From: an uncultured Clostridia bacterium
GTDB taxonomy: Bacteria; Bacillota; Clostridia; Oscillospirales; Acutalibacteraceae
DNA length: 35,245 nt
Assembly (NCBI GenBank): GCA_946407465.1
Contig: CAMJOD010000008.1
Coordinates: forward strand, 1 to 35,245
Direction of reading: 5' to 3'
Shown here: positions 23,887-32,361 of the stretch, piece after piece
How positions within the stretch are numbered: the first letter of the stretch is position 1
Layout: every line of letters starts with the position of its first letter
Translations under genes and position numbers: made by a program
The notes under the pieces: generated by a model
Database searches by the model: none
Told to the model about the DNA's origin: nothing
What the model saw: the letters and a program-made list of their open reading frames with translations, nothing else

Positions 23887-25893
23887 TCACGCCCTGCCGA
23901 ATTGTCTTTCAATTTCACTTTTTTTCATCACGATCGTAATCGGTCTGCCGTGCGGACAGTACCGGATTTCGGGATTCTCTTCCAAGGCTTTCACAATCGC
24001 CGTCAGCTCCTGCGCGGAGTTTTTGTTGCCTGCCTTTATCGCGCTGCGGCAGGCGACGTTGTGATAGAACCAGTCCATTTTTTCGGTAAACACGTCGTTC
24101 TTGCCCTGTGCGATATAGTCCGCCATCTCGGTGATACAGTCGGCGACCTCAGCCGCGTCGAGATACTGCGGCGCACTGCGCACAATCAGCGTGGCGTTGC
24201 CGAAGTCCTCCACATCAAAGGCGCAGGCGCGGAACATATCCAGGTGCTCCACAGCGGCGCTGTATTCGTTTTTGCCGAGGCTGACGGTAACGGGCTGCAG
24301 CAGAATTTGGGAGGCGGCGCCTGCCTTTTCAGCCTTTAGCTTTTCATAAATGATCCGCTCATGGGCGGCGTGCTTGTCAATCAGGAGCAGCTCCTTTTGG
24401 TTGCGCTCCACCAGAATATAGGTGTCAAACGCCTCGCCGATATATTTCAGCTCGTTTTTGGGAGATTCAAACAGCACCGGCTGCGCGTTGTCCTTCATCA
24501 CCACCTCCGGCTCCTCCTCTATCAAGGGCGGTGTGGTTGGCTCGTTGACGAATGCGGTTTTTTTCTGCGGCATAAAGGTTTTGTCAAATGCCGCTTCCTT
24601 TTTGGCGCTGCCGACCGCCTGTCTGCTGAAAATATCAAAGGGATTTTGCGGCGTGCGCACCTCGCTCAGCTTGGCGGACGGCGCAAGCTCCGCGTCGTCG
24701 TTGATATAATCAAGCTCCAAAATCGGATCGGGCTTTTGCTGCACCGACGCAGGCTGTGCCGGTGCGTATGGTGCCGGACGCGGCGGTGCCGGTTTTGGCG
24801 GCGCAGGCTGCGGCTTGATTATCGCGTCCGCATTGTGAAACGGATTGAACTGCTTCACGTCATGCAGCGCGGTGTTTTGCTTGAAATTCACCTGCTTTTG
24901 GGTGTCGTGCTCCATCAGCGCGGACTTGACCGCGTGATAGACCGCGTCAAACACCGGACGCTCGTTGATAAAGCGCACCTCGATTTTTGCGGGATGCACG
25001 TTGACGTCTATCATCTCATACGGCAGCGAAATATTCAGCACGCAGGACGGGAATTTGCCGACCATAACCGAGTGCTTGAACGCCTCCTCCAGCGCCGCCA
25101 TTGCGGTGCGCGATTTGACGTATCTGCCGTTGATAAAGAAATTCTGCATGCCGCGGTTGGGTCTGGCGTGTACGGGCTTGCAGACGTAGCCGCTGACGGT
25201 TATCGCGTCAAGGCGGTAGTCAACGGGAATCAAGCCGTTGGCAAACTCCCTGCCGCATACCGAATAGACAGCCGAGAGCAGCTTGCCGTCGCCAAAGGTT
25301 TTGAGCGCCTGCCTGCCGTCGCGGATAAAGCTGAACGCGATTTCGGGATGCGAGAGCGCCACCTTGTCGAGCACGGCGGAAACCGCGTTGCCCTCGGCGA
25401 CGTCCTTTTTCAGAAACTTGGCGCGCGCCGGAATATTAAAGAACAAATCACGAATGACAAAGGTTGTGCCGGCAGGACAGCCCGCGTCGTCAAGCTGCTG
25501 CTCCTCGCCGCCCTCAATCAGGTAGGCAGTGCCGATTTCCTCGTCCTTGTGGCGCGTAATCAGCTGCAAACGCGAGACCGCCGCAATCGAGGCAAGCGCC
25601 TCACCGCGAAAGCCGAGGGTGGCGATGCGGTCGAGGTCGTCCTCCTCCCTGACCTTGCTGGTGGCATGGCGCAAAAAGGCAACCCGAACGTCGTCTCTGG
25701 CAATACCGCTGCCGTCGTCGGTGACGCGCATAAAGGTGGCGCCGCCGTTTTTTATCTCAACGGTAATGTGCTTGGCGCCTGCGTCGATGGCGTTTTCGAG
25801 CAGCTCCTTGATAACGGAGGCAGGCCGCTCCACGACCTCGCCTGCCGCAATCAGCTCTGCGACGTGCTTGTCCAATACATTGATAACTCCCAT
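23887..25893 (-). CDS. mutL: DNA mismatch repair protein MutL (endonuclease type)
   Basis: This 668-residue GHKL ATPase couples MutS mismatch recognition to strand removal. The N-terminal ATPase motifs are visible (ELIAAGEVVERPASVIKELLENAIDAG, DDGSGI, GFRGEAL). A Pro/Lys/Gln-rich linker occupies roughly residues 360-420. The C-terminal domain holds the nicking-endonuclease motif DKHAAHERIIYEKLK (usually DQHAxxE), with ACRSAIKAG, YCPHGRP and FGR, so this is the MutH-independent type. I place the start at the ATG at 25893 behind AAAGGCGG. It follows mutS by 39 bases, and its end overlaps the possible longer miaA frame. Confidence 0.97.
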   Translation of the reverse strand: MGVINVLDKHVAELIAAGEVVERPASVIKELLENAIDAGAKHITVEIKNGGATFMRVTDDGSGIARDDVRVAFLRHATSKVREEDDLDRIATLGFRGEALASIAAVSRLQLITRHKDEEIGTAYLIEGGEEQQLDDAGCPAGTTFVIRDLFFNIPARAKFLKKDVAEGNAVSAVLDKVALSHPEIAFSFIRDGRQALKTFGDGKLLSAVYSVCGREFANGLIPVDYRLDAITVSGYVCKPVHARPNRGMQNFFINGRYVKSRTAMAALEEAFKHSVMVGKFPSCVLNISLPYEMIDVNVHPAKIEVRFINERPVFDAVYHAVKSALMEHDTQKQVNFKQNTALHDVKQFNPFHNADAIIKPQPAPPKPAPPRPAPYAPAQPASVQQKPDPILELDYINDDAELAPSAKLSEVRTPQNPFDIFSRQAVGSAKKEAAFDKTFMPQKKTAFVNEPTTPPLIEEEPEVVMKDNAQPVLFESPKNELKYIGEAFDTYILVERNQKELLLIDKHAAHERIIYEKLKAEKAGAASQILLQPVTVSLGKNEYSAAVEHLDMFRACAFDVEDFGNATLIVRSAPQYLDAAEVADCITEMADYIAQGKNDVFTEKMDWFYHNVACRSAIKAGNKNSAQELTAIVKALEENPEIRYCPHGRPITIVMKKSEIERQFGRA

Positions 25894-25932
25894 GCGTTCA
25901 CCGCCTTTCAATTTATATTTCTAAATAAGAAT

Positions 25933-28521
25933 TTATTTTACCATACTTTTCAGCTCATAGAGCAAATTCATCGCCTCGATCGGCGTGAGTGTGTTGAGGT
26001 CGAGCTCGCGCAGACGCTCTGTGACGGGACTTTCAACCGCCGCCATCAGCGACAGCTGGGCGTCTCCCTTTGGCTCGGCAGGACGAACCGCTTCTTCCTT
26101 GCCGCTTTCCAGCTCGGAGAGCACCTCCTTGGCACGCTGAATGATGGAGTTCGGCACGCCGGCAAGCTTGGCAACCTCAATGCCGTAGCTGTCGTCTGCG
26201 CCGCCGGGAATGATTCTGCGCAAAAAGGTGATGTCGTCACCGCGTTTTTTGACGGCAATATTGTAGTTTCTGACGCCGTCGAGCAGCTGCTCCATCACCG
26301 TAAGCTCGTGGTAGTGGGTGGCAAACAGCGTTTTGGCGCCGAGCTTCTTTTTGTCGGCGCAGTACTCCAGCACAGCGCGCGCAATGCTCATGCCGTCAAA
26401 GGTAGAGGTGCCGCGGCCGATTTCGTCGAGAATCAGCAGACTTTTGGAGGTCGCCGACTTGACGATATGCGCCACCTCGCTCATCTCCACCATAAAGGTG
26501 GACTGTCCGGAGGCGAGGTCGTCGGACGCGCCGACACGCGTAAAGATACTGTCCACAATGCCGATTTGCGCGGTGGACGCAGGCACAAAGCTGCCCATCT
26601 GGGCAAGCAGCACAATCAGCGCAATCTGGCGCATATAGGTGGATTTGCCTGCCATGTTGGGACCGGTGATAATCGCCACGCGGTCGCCCTTGCTGTCGAG
26701 ATGGACGTCGTTGGGCACAAAGGGCGCGTCCTTTAGGAGCGCTTCCACCACCGGATGGCGCGAGTTTTTGATGTGAATCACGCTCGACTGGGTGACCTCC
26801 GGACGCACATAGCGGTTGTCGGAGGCGACGTTTGCCAGCGAGGTGATGACGTCCAGCGCCGCAAGCGCTCTGGCTGTCTTTTGAATCCGTTCCAGATTGT
26901 CCGCCACACGCACACGGATACCGTCAAAAATAGCGTATTCCATCGCGACGCTTCTGTCCTTGGCGCCGAGAATCCGCGCTTCGACGTCCTTTAGCTCGGG
27001 CGTGATGTAGCGCTCGCAGTTGGTGAGCGTCTGCTTGCGGATGTAGCTGTCGGGAACCTGAGATTTGTAGGAGTTGGTGACCTCGATATAGTAGCCGAAC
27101 ACCTTGTTGTAGCCGACGCGCAGCTTGGGAATGCCGGTCTTGTCGCGCTCCTCCGTCTCGATTTTGGCGAGTATATCCTTGGAATTGGTCATGTCGGAAA
27201 CGACCGTGTCCAGCTCCTTGTTGAAGCCCTCCTTTATCATGCCGCCCTCGCGGACGGTGAACAGCGGCGACTCCACAATCGCGTCGTCAATCAGCTTGTG
27301 GATGTCCTCCAACAAATCGAGGTTGTTATAGACGAGCCGCAGATACGTGGAACGGCACGGCGCAAGCAACTGTGAAATCTTGGGAAGATTTTGAATCGCC
27401 GCGCAAAGCGAACGCAAATCTCTGGCGTTTGCCGAGCCGTAGACCATCCTGGTCATCAGGCGCTCAATATCAAAAATGCCGGTCAGATTTTCGGTCAGCT
27501 CCAACCGCAGAACGGTGTCGCTCACCAGCTCCTCCACCGCCGACTGCCGGTTGTTGATTTTGGAAACATTCATCAGCGGATGCTCCAGCCACGAACGCAT
27601 CAGCCGCTTTCCCATGGCGGTTTTGGTTTTGTCTATCACCCAGAGCAGCGAACCGCGCTTTTCTTTGGTCAGCATGGTCTGCGTCAGCTCCAAATTGCGC
27701 TGGGTATTGAAGTCGAGCCGCATATACTGCGCTTCGGAATACAGCTCCATGTGGCTGATGCGCTCCAGACCCGACATCTGGGTTTCTTTGAGATAATCAA
27801 TCAGGGCGCCGACCGTGCTCACAAGCACCGGCTTGTCCTTGATTGCATCATATTCTTCGCCGAACTGCGCCTGTACGGTTTTGGTGCAGGCAGCAAGCGA
27901 AAAGCGATCGTCCTCCAGCATTTCGACGCCGGCGGACAGCTTGGATTTGATAAAGCCGGGCAGCGACTTGATTTTGATAACGTCGCCGCCGAGCAGAATT
28001 TCACGCGGACTGTAGGAGGAAAGCTGATTGGCGAGAATGTTGGAGGCGTCCTTGCCGGTGATTTCGGTGACGTATAATTCTCCTGTGGAAATATCGCAGA
28101 AGCAAAGACCGATAACCTTTTGTTCGGCATACAGACAACTGATGTAGTTGTTTTTGCCCTCCTCGAGCATGCTTTGCTCCATCACGGTGCCGGGTGTTAT
28201 AACGCGGATTATATCGCGCTTGACCAAGCCCTTGGCAGTCTTGGGGTCCTCGGTCTGCTCACAGATGGCGACCTTGTAGCCCTTGGCGACCAGTCTGGCA
28301 ATGTAGCCCTCGCAGCTGTGGAACGGCACGCCGCACATCGGCGCACGCTCCTCCTGTCCGCAATCTCTGCCGGTGAGTGTGAGTTCCAGCTCACGAGACG
28401 CAATTTTTGCGTCCTCGTAGAACATCTCATAAAAATCGCCCAGTCGATAGAACAGAATGCAGTCCTTGTTTTGCTCTTTGATTTGAAAATACTGCTTCAT
28501 CATCGGTGACAGCTCAGCCAA
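25933..28521 (-). CDS. mutS: DNA mismatch repair protein MutS
   Basis: This 862-residue ATPase recognises mismatches and small loops. The mismatch-wedging Phe-x-Glu motif is Phe30-Tyr-Glu32 (GDFYEMF). The C-terminal ATPase has Walker A GPNMAGKST, Walker B LLILDEIGRGTSTFDG and the family signature FATHYHEL. Length and domain order are canonical. Translation appears to start at a TTG at 28521, about 9 bases after AAGGGG; the later ATG pair in SPMMKQY is less favoured because it would remove conserved residues. It lies between the YmcA/YlbF-like gene and mutL. Confidence 0.97.
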   Translation of the reverse strand: MAELSPMMKQYFQIKEQNKDCILFYRLGDFYEMFYEDAKIASRELELTLTGRDCGQEERAPMCGVPFHSCEGYIARLVAKGYKVAICEQTEDPKTAKGLVKRDIIRVITPGTVMEQSMLEEGKNNYISCLYAEQKVIGLCFCDISTGELYVTEITGKDASNILANQLSSYSPREILLGGDVIKIKSLPGFIKSKLSAGVEMLEDDRFSLAACTKTVQAQFGEEYDAIKDKPVLVSTVGALIDYLKETQMSGLERISHMELYSEAQYMRLDFNTQRNLELTQTMLTKEKRGSLLWVIDKTKTAMGKRLMRSWLEHPLMNVSKINNRQSAVEELVSDTVLRLELTENLTGIFDIERLMTRMVYGSANARDLRSLCAAIQNLPKISQLLAPCRSTYLRLVYNNLDLLEDIHKLIDDAIVESPLFTVREGGMIKEGFNKELDTVVSDMTNSKDILAKIETEERDKTGIPKLRVGYNKVFGYYIEVTNSYKSQVPDSYIRKQTLTNCERYITPELKDVEARILGAKDRSVAMEYAIFDGIRVRVADNLERIQKTARALAALDVITSLANVASDNRYVRPEVTQSSVIHIKNSRHPVVEALLKDAPFVPNDVHLDSKGDRVAIITGPNMAGKSTYMRQIALIVLLAQMGSFVPASTAQIGIVDSIFTRVGASDDLASGQSTFMVEMSEVAHIVKSATSKSLLILDEIGRGTSTFDGMSIARAVLEYCADKKKLGAKTLFATHYHELTVMEQLLDGVRNYNIAVKKRGDDITFLRRIIPGGADDSYGIEVAKLAGVPNSIIQRAKEVLSELESGKEEAVRPAEPKGDAQLSLMAAVESPVTERLRELDLNTLTPIEAMNLLYELKSMVK

Positions 28522-28554
28522 AACCTCACACCCCTTTTGCTGAATTTGTTTTGC

Positions 28555-28956
28555 TTATGAACAGCCGCCGCAGGTGCTGCAGCTGCCGGTGCAGTCGGAG
28601 GCGTCGGCGGTGTCGGGATCGGCACCCTGCGCGCTCTGCTGAATGATGGCGCTGACGCGGTTGAGAACAGCGTCAAACGCGGATTTTGCGTCATTGTAGG
28701 CAATCATGTTGTCGTTGGACATGATTTTTGAATAGACCTCGCGCATCTCCTTGTTTGCCTGCGTGAGCTTTTCCTGGTCTCTGTCCTTTTTGCCTGCCTC
28801 GTCGTTGATAATCATTCTCTTGAGATTAAATTCGCCGATAAGCTGCTGCAGCTCGGCGTCGGCGTCGGCAACGTGCTGTGCGTTCTGCCAGTTGATGTAG
28901 GTTTCCTCCTGCTGGAGTGCCTTGCCCAGCTCTCTTGCCATGGTGATAACGTCCAT
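28555..28956 (-). CDS. YlbF/YmcA-family protein with C-terminal cysteine tail
   Basis: This 133-residue, mainly helical protein belongs to the YlbF/YmcA (RicF/RicA) family. The family core (MARELGKALQQEETYINW through AYNDAKSAFDAVLNRV) covers residues 6-102. The last 12 residues carry four cysteines in a C-x3-C-x2-C-x2-C pattern (122, 126, 129, 132). In Bacillus subtilis RicA, RicF and RicT form a complex with iron-sulfur clusters that promotes mRNA processing, and ricA (ymcA) also follows miaB. The position here therefore suggests the RicA counterpart. I chose the ATG at 28956 because GGAGG is 9 bases away; it is only 3 from the ATG two codons earlier. Confidence 0.85.
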   Translation of the reverse strand: MDVITMARELGKALQQEETYINWQNAQHVADADAELQQLIGEFNLKRMIINDEAGKKDRDQEKLTQANKEMREVYSKIMSNDNMIAYNDAKSAFDAVLNRVSAIIQQSAQGADPDTADASDCTGSCSTCGGCS

Positions 28957-28977
28957 TTTCATATACCTCCATATTGT

Positions 28978-30390
28978 TTATATTAACTTGCCCTTTAGAA
29001 TCCAGTTGCGGGCTTTGGTGATTTCTGCGTTTTGGAAGGTGCCGACAAGACCTGCGTCGCCCTCCAGCTCTACGATAATATTGCCGCTTGTGCGCGCGTT
29101 CAGCTCGCCTGTCTTTTCCTTGACGCCCTCAATCAGCACGCGCTCGGTCTGTCCGACCATGGCGGCGCAGCGCTTGGCGGCGATTTCCTCCTGCACGTCG
29201 AGAAGCTCCTGAAACCACTTTCCTTTTTCCCCGGCGGAAACAGGATCGTCGTATGCCGCGGCAGGCGTGCCCTTTCGCGGTGAAAAAATAAAGGTGAACA
29301 GCGAGGTAAATTCCACCTCGCGAATCAGCGAAAGCGTCTGCTTGAAGTCCTCGTAGGTTTCGCCCGGAAAGCCGACAATGATGTCGCTGGTGAGCGAAAC
29401 GCCGTCGATACGCTCCTTGGCATAGGCGATGGTGTCGAGATACTTTTTTCGGTCGTAGTGGCGGTTCATCGCCTTTAGAATCCGGTCGGAGCCGCTTTGG
29501 AAGGGCAGGTGCAGGTGCTTGCTGATGTGACGGCTGTCTGCAATCGCGTCTATCAGCTCTTGCGAGCAGTCCTTTGGATGCGAGGTCATAAACCGCAGCC
29601 AATAGTCGCCGTCTATCGCGTCAATTTCGCGGATAAGCTGCGCGAAGCTGACAGGTGTTTCGAGCGTTTTTCCGTAGGAATTGACGTTCTGACCGAGCAG
29701 GGTTATATCCTTGAAGCCGCTCTCAATCATCTGACGCGCTTCGGAGAGAATCACGTCCTTTTCGCGGCTGCGTTCCCTGCCGCGCACGTAGGGAACGATG
29801 CAGTAGGTGCAGAAGTTGTTGCAGCCGTACATAATCGGCAGCCAGCCCTTGAAGGAGCCGTCGCGCCGGACGGGAAAGCCCTCGTAGATTTTTTTGTCGT
29901 CGTTGCCGCGCTCAAACACGCGCTTGCCATCTACCAGCGAGCGGTAGAGAAGCTCCGGAAAATGATGGAGCGAATGGGTGCCGAACACCAGTCCCACAAA
30001 GGGAAAGCTGTTGTAGATGCGGTTGGCAACGTGCTCCTGCTCCATCATGCAGCCGCAGAGGGCTATCAGAATTTGCGGATGCCTGCGCTTGAGATTTTTC
30101 AGCGCGCCGACGTTGCCGAACACCCTGTCCTCCGCGTGCTCGCGGACGGCGCAGGTGTTGAACAGAATAAAATCGGCGTCGTCGGGTGATTCGGTAAAGT
30201 CAAAGCCTGCCGCGCCGAGCATGCCTTTGATTTTTTCACTGTCGGCGACATTCTGCTGGCAGCCGTAGGTGCGCACAAACGCCATGGGCTTTTCGCCGCG
30301 CTTGCGTATCTCCATGATTTCGGCAATGAGCTGCATGTATTCCGACTGTTTTTCGGACAATTGTTCCGCTTTGATAGTGGGTTGAGCCAA
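28978..30390 (-). CDS. miaB: tRNA-2-methylthio-N6-dimethylallyladenosine synthase MiaB
   Basis: This 470-residue radical-SAM methylthiotransferase converts i6A37 to ms2i6A37 in tRNA. The N-terminal UPF0004 domain has the three cluster-binding cysteines Cys44 (TYGCQQN), Cys80 (FNTCAVRE) and Cys114 (CGCM). The radical SAM motif is C190-x3-C194-x2-C197 (GCNNFCTYCIVPYVRG), and a C-terminal TRAM-like RNA-binding region follows. The frame begins with GTG at 30405, but an AGGAGG falls inside that extension, 6 bases before a TTG at 30390, which I take as the start. A strong promoter precedes it, so miaB heads the miaB-ymcA-mutS-mutL-miaA run. Confidence 0.96.
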   Translation of the reverse strand: MAQPTIKAEQLSEKQSEYMQLIAEIMEIRKRGEKPMAFVRTYGCQQNVADSEKIKGMLGAAGFDFTESPDDADFILFNTCAVREHAEDRVFGNVGALKNLKRRHPQILIALCGCMMEQEHVANRIYNSFPFVGLVFGTHSLHHFPELLYRSLVDGKRVFERGNDDKKIYEGFPVRRDGSFKGWLPIMYGCNNFCTYCIVPYVRGRERSREKDVILSEARQMIESGFKDITLLGQNVNSYGKTLETPVSFAQLIREIDAIDGDYWLRFMTSHPKDCSQELIDAIADSRHISKHLHLPFQSGSDRILKAMNRHYDRKKYLDTIAYAKERIDGVSLTSDIIVGFPGETYEDFKQTLSLIREVEFTSLFTFIFSPRKGTPAAAYDDPVSAGEKGKWFQELLDVQEEIAAKRCAAMVGQTERVLIEGVKEKTGELNARTSGNIIVELEGDAGLVGTFQNAEITKARNWILKGKLI

Positions 30391-30425
30391 AAGAATCCTC
30401 CTCACCCATTTTGATTAACTGTTTA

Positions 30426-30454
30426 ATTATACCACACAACATAGCGCTTTTCAA
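30426..30454 (-). promoter_or_regulatory. Strong sigma-A-type promoter of the miaB-mutSL-miaA run
   Basis: On the minus strand, -35 TTGAAA (30449-30454) and a perfect -10 TATAAT (30426-30431) are 17 bases apart, with TG one base ahead of the -10. The predicted transcript starts near 30419 and reaches the miaB TTG after about 30 bases. Confidence 0.9.
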
Positions 30455-30487
30455 GCCGTTTTTTCCACAATATTTCGTTTTTTCCCG

Positions 30488-31144
30488 TCAGCGGACGGCG
30501 GTGACGCAGCTGCCGTAGGACTCCGGTATTCTTCCGGCGATGACCGACTGCGCCACCTCGTAGCCGGTGGTGTAGGTCAGGGTATCCTCATAATCGACAG
30601 AGGCGGTGATGATGCTGGCTGTTATTTCAAGACGGATATGGTGCACGGTCTGGTTCATGCCGGCGGACGCAAAGCTGCTGACAAGCTCCGCCGAAAAGCT
30701 GCCTGTCAGGCAGTAGGTCAGCGGAATCTGCGGTCCGCAGTTGGCAATCAGTGTCAGTCCGGTGAACGCGCCGAGCGGCACATACATCACACTGTTGTGA
30801 ATCTCCTCCGCCTTTTTCTCCGCCTTTTTGAGCACACAGTTCTTGAGACGGTTGACCGCGGCAGCGTCGGTTTCTATCGCGCACACCTCTCCCTCGCTGT
30901 AGCGCACCGCAGCGAGGTCGCCGTAGGTCAGGTGCAAATCATCCAGCGCCTCCTCCACCGCCTCGGTGACGCATTTTGTTGTGACCTGCCGCGCAAAAGC
31001 CGGAAAATACCGCTCGCTGAACGCGCCGATTTGCCCCTCAAAGCTCCTGACCGCACCGAACAGCAGCACGACAGCCAATGCCAAACGGAGCAGACGGCGG
31101 TGCTTTTTGCGCAGACGCCTGTGTTTTATCCTCTTGGAAACCAA
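30488..31144 (-). CDS. yunB: Sporulation protein YunB family
   Basis: This 218-residue protein has a strongly basic N-terminus (KRIKHRRLRKKHRR), one transmembrane helix (~18-32) and an extracytoplasmic domain with family-like segments MYVPLGAFTGLTLIANCGPQIPL and HHIRLEITASI. In Bacillus subtilis yunB is sigma-E controlled and needed for normal sporulation, so its presence suggests a spore-former. The best start is a TTG at 31144 with AAGGGG 7 bases ahead; both are part of the hairpin at 31143-31177. The frame runs open much further upstream, but that part overlies the neighbouring gene and is Pro/Lys-rich nonsense. Confidence 0.82.
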   Translation of the reverse strand: MVSKRIKHRRLRKKHRRLLRLALAVVLLFGAVRSFEGQIGAFSERYFPAFARQVTTKCVTEAVEEALDDLHLTYGDLAAVRYSEGEVCAIETDAAAVNRLKNCVLKKAEKKAEEIHNSVMYVPLGAFTGLTLIANCGPQIPLTYCLTGSFSAELVSSFASAGMNQTVHHIRLEITASIITASVDYEDTLTYTTGYEVAQSVIAGRIPESYGSCVTAVR

Positions 31145-31177
31145 AAAATCACCCCTTGCTATTCTACACAAGGGGTG
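31143..31177 (-). terminator. Terminator-like hairpin overlapping the yunB ribosome binding site and start
   Basis: On the minus strand, a perfect 9-bp stem CACCCCTTG / CAAGGGGTG (31169-31177 with 31150-31158, 10-base loop) is followed by A and six T. The 3' arm contains the only good yunB ribosome binding site (AAGGGG), and the T-tract runs into the TTG start. It can end the efp-CD1247-type transcript and also hide the yunB initiation site. Confidence 0.8.
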
Positions 31178-31190
31178 ACAGGTGGTGAAA

Positions 31191-31709
31191 TTATTCTTCG
31201 GGTTCTTTTTCGCCGGATTCTTTTTCGTCCTTGTCGCAGGACTCCTTTTCGGAGCAGGCGCTGCAATCGTTGTCGCAGAGGTCGCCGTTCTCGTCAAACA
31301 AATCGGAAAAATCAAACTCAATGGTCTCGCCGCAGTTCGGACAGGTAATCTCGCCCTCGAGGAGCACATCCTCGGAAACGTTAATCTCCTTGCCGCAAGC
31401 GTCGCAGGTTACTTCGTAAAAGACATCGTCATCATCATCGAAGCAATCGTCGTCATCATCATCGAAATCGTCATCCTCGTCATCGTCATCGTCATAGAGC
31501 TCGCTCTCGACGTCGGCGAGATCCTCGTCGATTTCGTCCACAACCGCGCTCAGCTCGTCATACAGCTCCTGCATGTCCTGCACCTCATAGGCGAGGTCGT
31601 CGAGCAAATCCACAACGGCGTTGAGCACCTTGACCTCGGGCTTTGACTCATCGAGGGACAGACCCTCGCAAAGACCCTTTATATACGCAATCTTTTCTGT
31701 TAAATCCAT
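31191..31709 (-). CDS. CD1247-type N-terminal domain protein with poly-Asp linker and zinc ribbon
   Basis: This 172-residue acidic protein begins with the clostridial 'CD1247 N-terminal' helical block (MDLTEKIAYIKGLCEGL through ~residue 70). A tract of nearly pure aspartate (73-95) follows, then a zinc ribbon with two CxxC pairs (Cys102/105 and 123/126). The acidic tail carries four more cysteines (145, 149, 152, 158). Its function is unknown. The zinc ribbon and helical region suggest a nucleic-acid- or protein-binding adaptor, but that is inference. It starts 15 bases after efp with GGGAG and is probably co-transcribed with it. Confidence 0.8.
   Translation of the reverse strand: MDLTEKIAYIKGLCEGLSLDESKPEVKVLNAVVDLLDDLAYEVQDMQELYDELSAVVDEIDEDLADVESELYDDDDDEDDDFDDDDDDCFDDDDDVFYEVTCDACGKEINVSEDVLLEGEITCPNCGETIEFDFSDLFDENGDLCDNDCSACSEKESCDKDEKESGEKEPEE
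31425..31495. repeat. Trinucleotide-type tract encoding poly-aspartate
   Basis: On the plus strand nearly every triplet is ATC/GTC/TCA-phase (minus GAT/GAC/GAA), which encodes the Asp-rich linker of the CD1247-type protein. Mixed GAT and GAC codons show that selection acts on the amino acids rather than simple recent slippage, but short perfect runs remain slippage-prone. Confidence 0.75.
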
Positions 31710-31724
31710 TATACTCTCCCAATC

Positions 31725-32282
31725 TTAGGCTCTGCCCATGTATTCGCCGGTACGGGTGTCAATCTGAATGACCTCGCCCTCGTCGATAAACAGAGGGACC
31801 TTGATCTCCGCGCCTGTTTCGAGGGTAGCGGGCTTGGTGGCGTTGGTGGCGGTGTCGCCCTTGAAGCCGGGGTCGGTCTTGGTGACGGCAAGCTCAACAA
31901 AGTTGGGCGGCTCTACACCGAACACATTGCCCTTGTAGGACAAAATCTTGCAGACCATGTTCTCTTTTACGAACTTGAAGTTGTCGCCGAGAACGCTCTT
32001 GTTAATCGGAATCTGCTCCCACGTCTCGGTGTCCATAAAGTAATAGAGGTCGCCGTCGGAATAGCTGTACTCCATGTCCTTTCTCTCGATATACGCGGTG
32101 GGATATTTGTCGTTGGGGTTGAAAGTTTTTTCAACAACAGCGCCTGTAATGACATTTCTGATCTTTGTTCTTACAAACGCGGCGCCTTTGCCGGGCTTTA
32201 CGTGCTGGAACTCGATGATGGAAACCACCTGTCCGTCCATTTCAAACGTAACGCCGTTTCTGAAATCACCTGCTGAAATCAT
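31725..32282 (-). CDS. efp: Elongation factor P
   Basis: This 185-residue three-domain protein relieves ribosomes stalled at polyproline. The domain I loop has PGKGAAF with Lys32 at the tip, the residue modified in many bacteria. The OB-fold domains contain [20 protein letters not shown] and the C-terminal signature [21 protein letters not shown]. The ribosome binding site is a full AGGAGG. It has its own promoter and is followed 15 bases later by the CD1247-type gene. The Pro-rich DivIVA, MutL and LepB regions of this window are plausible clients. Confidence 0.97.
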   Translation of the reverse strand: MISAGDFRNGVTFEMDGQVVSIIEFQHVKPGKGAAFVRTKIRNVITGAVVEKTFNPNDKYPTAYIERKDMEYSYSDGDLYYFMDTETWEQIPINKSVLGDNFKFVKENMVCKILSYKGNVFGVEPPNFVELAVTKTDPGFKGDTATNATKPATLETGAEIKVPLFIDEGEVIQIDTRTGEYMGRA

Positions 32283-32327
32283 TGTTATTACCTCCTGTTT
32301 TTAAGTTATACAACTCTTAATAAAGCT

Positions 32328-32356
32328 ATTATACATAATTATGAAAAAAAATGCAA
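32328..32356 (-). promoter_or_regulatory. Sigma-A-type promoter of efp
   Basis: On the minus strand, -35 TTGCAT (32351-32356) and a perfect -10 TATAAT (32328-32333) are 17 bases apart, with an A/T-rich spacer starting with a T7 run. The predicted leader is about 40 bases and contains a small palindrome (AGTT/AACT). Confidence 0.85.
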
Positions 32357-32361
32357 GCACT

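Noticed and set aside
24361-26736. 791-codon open frame on the plus strand, and other long plus-strand frames opposite lon, clpX, thrC and lysA
   Set aside because: They lie wholly antisense to genes with full domain evidence, show no recognisable motifs and arise from the codon bias of the minus-strand genes.
31145-31369. 75-residue N-terminal extension of yunB
   Set aside because: It overlies the CD1247-type gene in another frame, is low-complexity and spans the terminator hairpin. The ribosome binding site supports the TTG at 31144.
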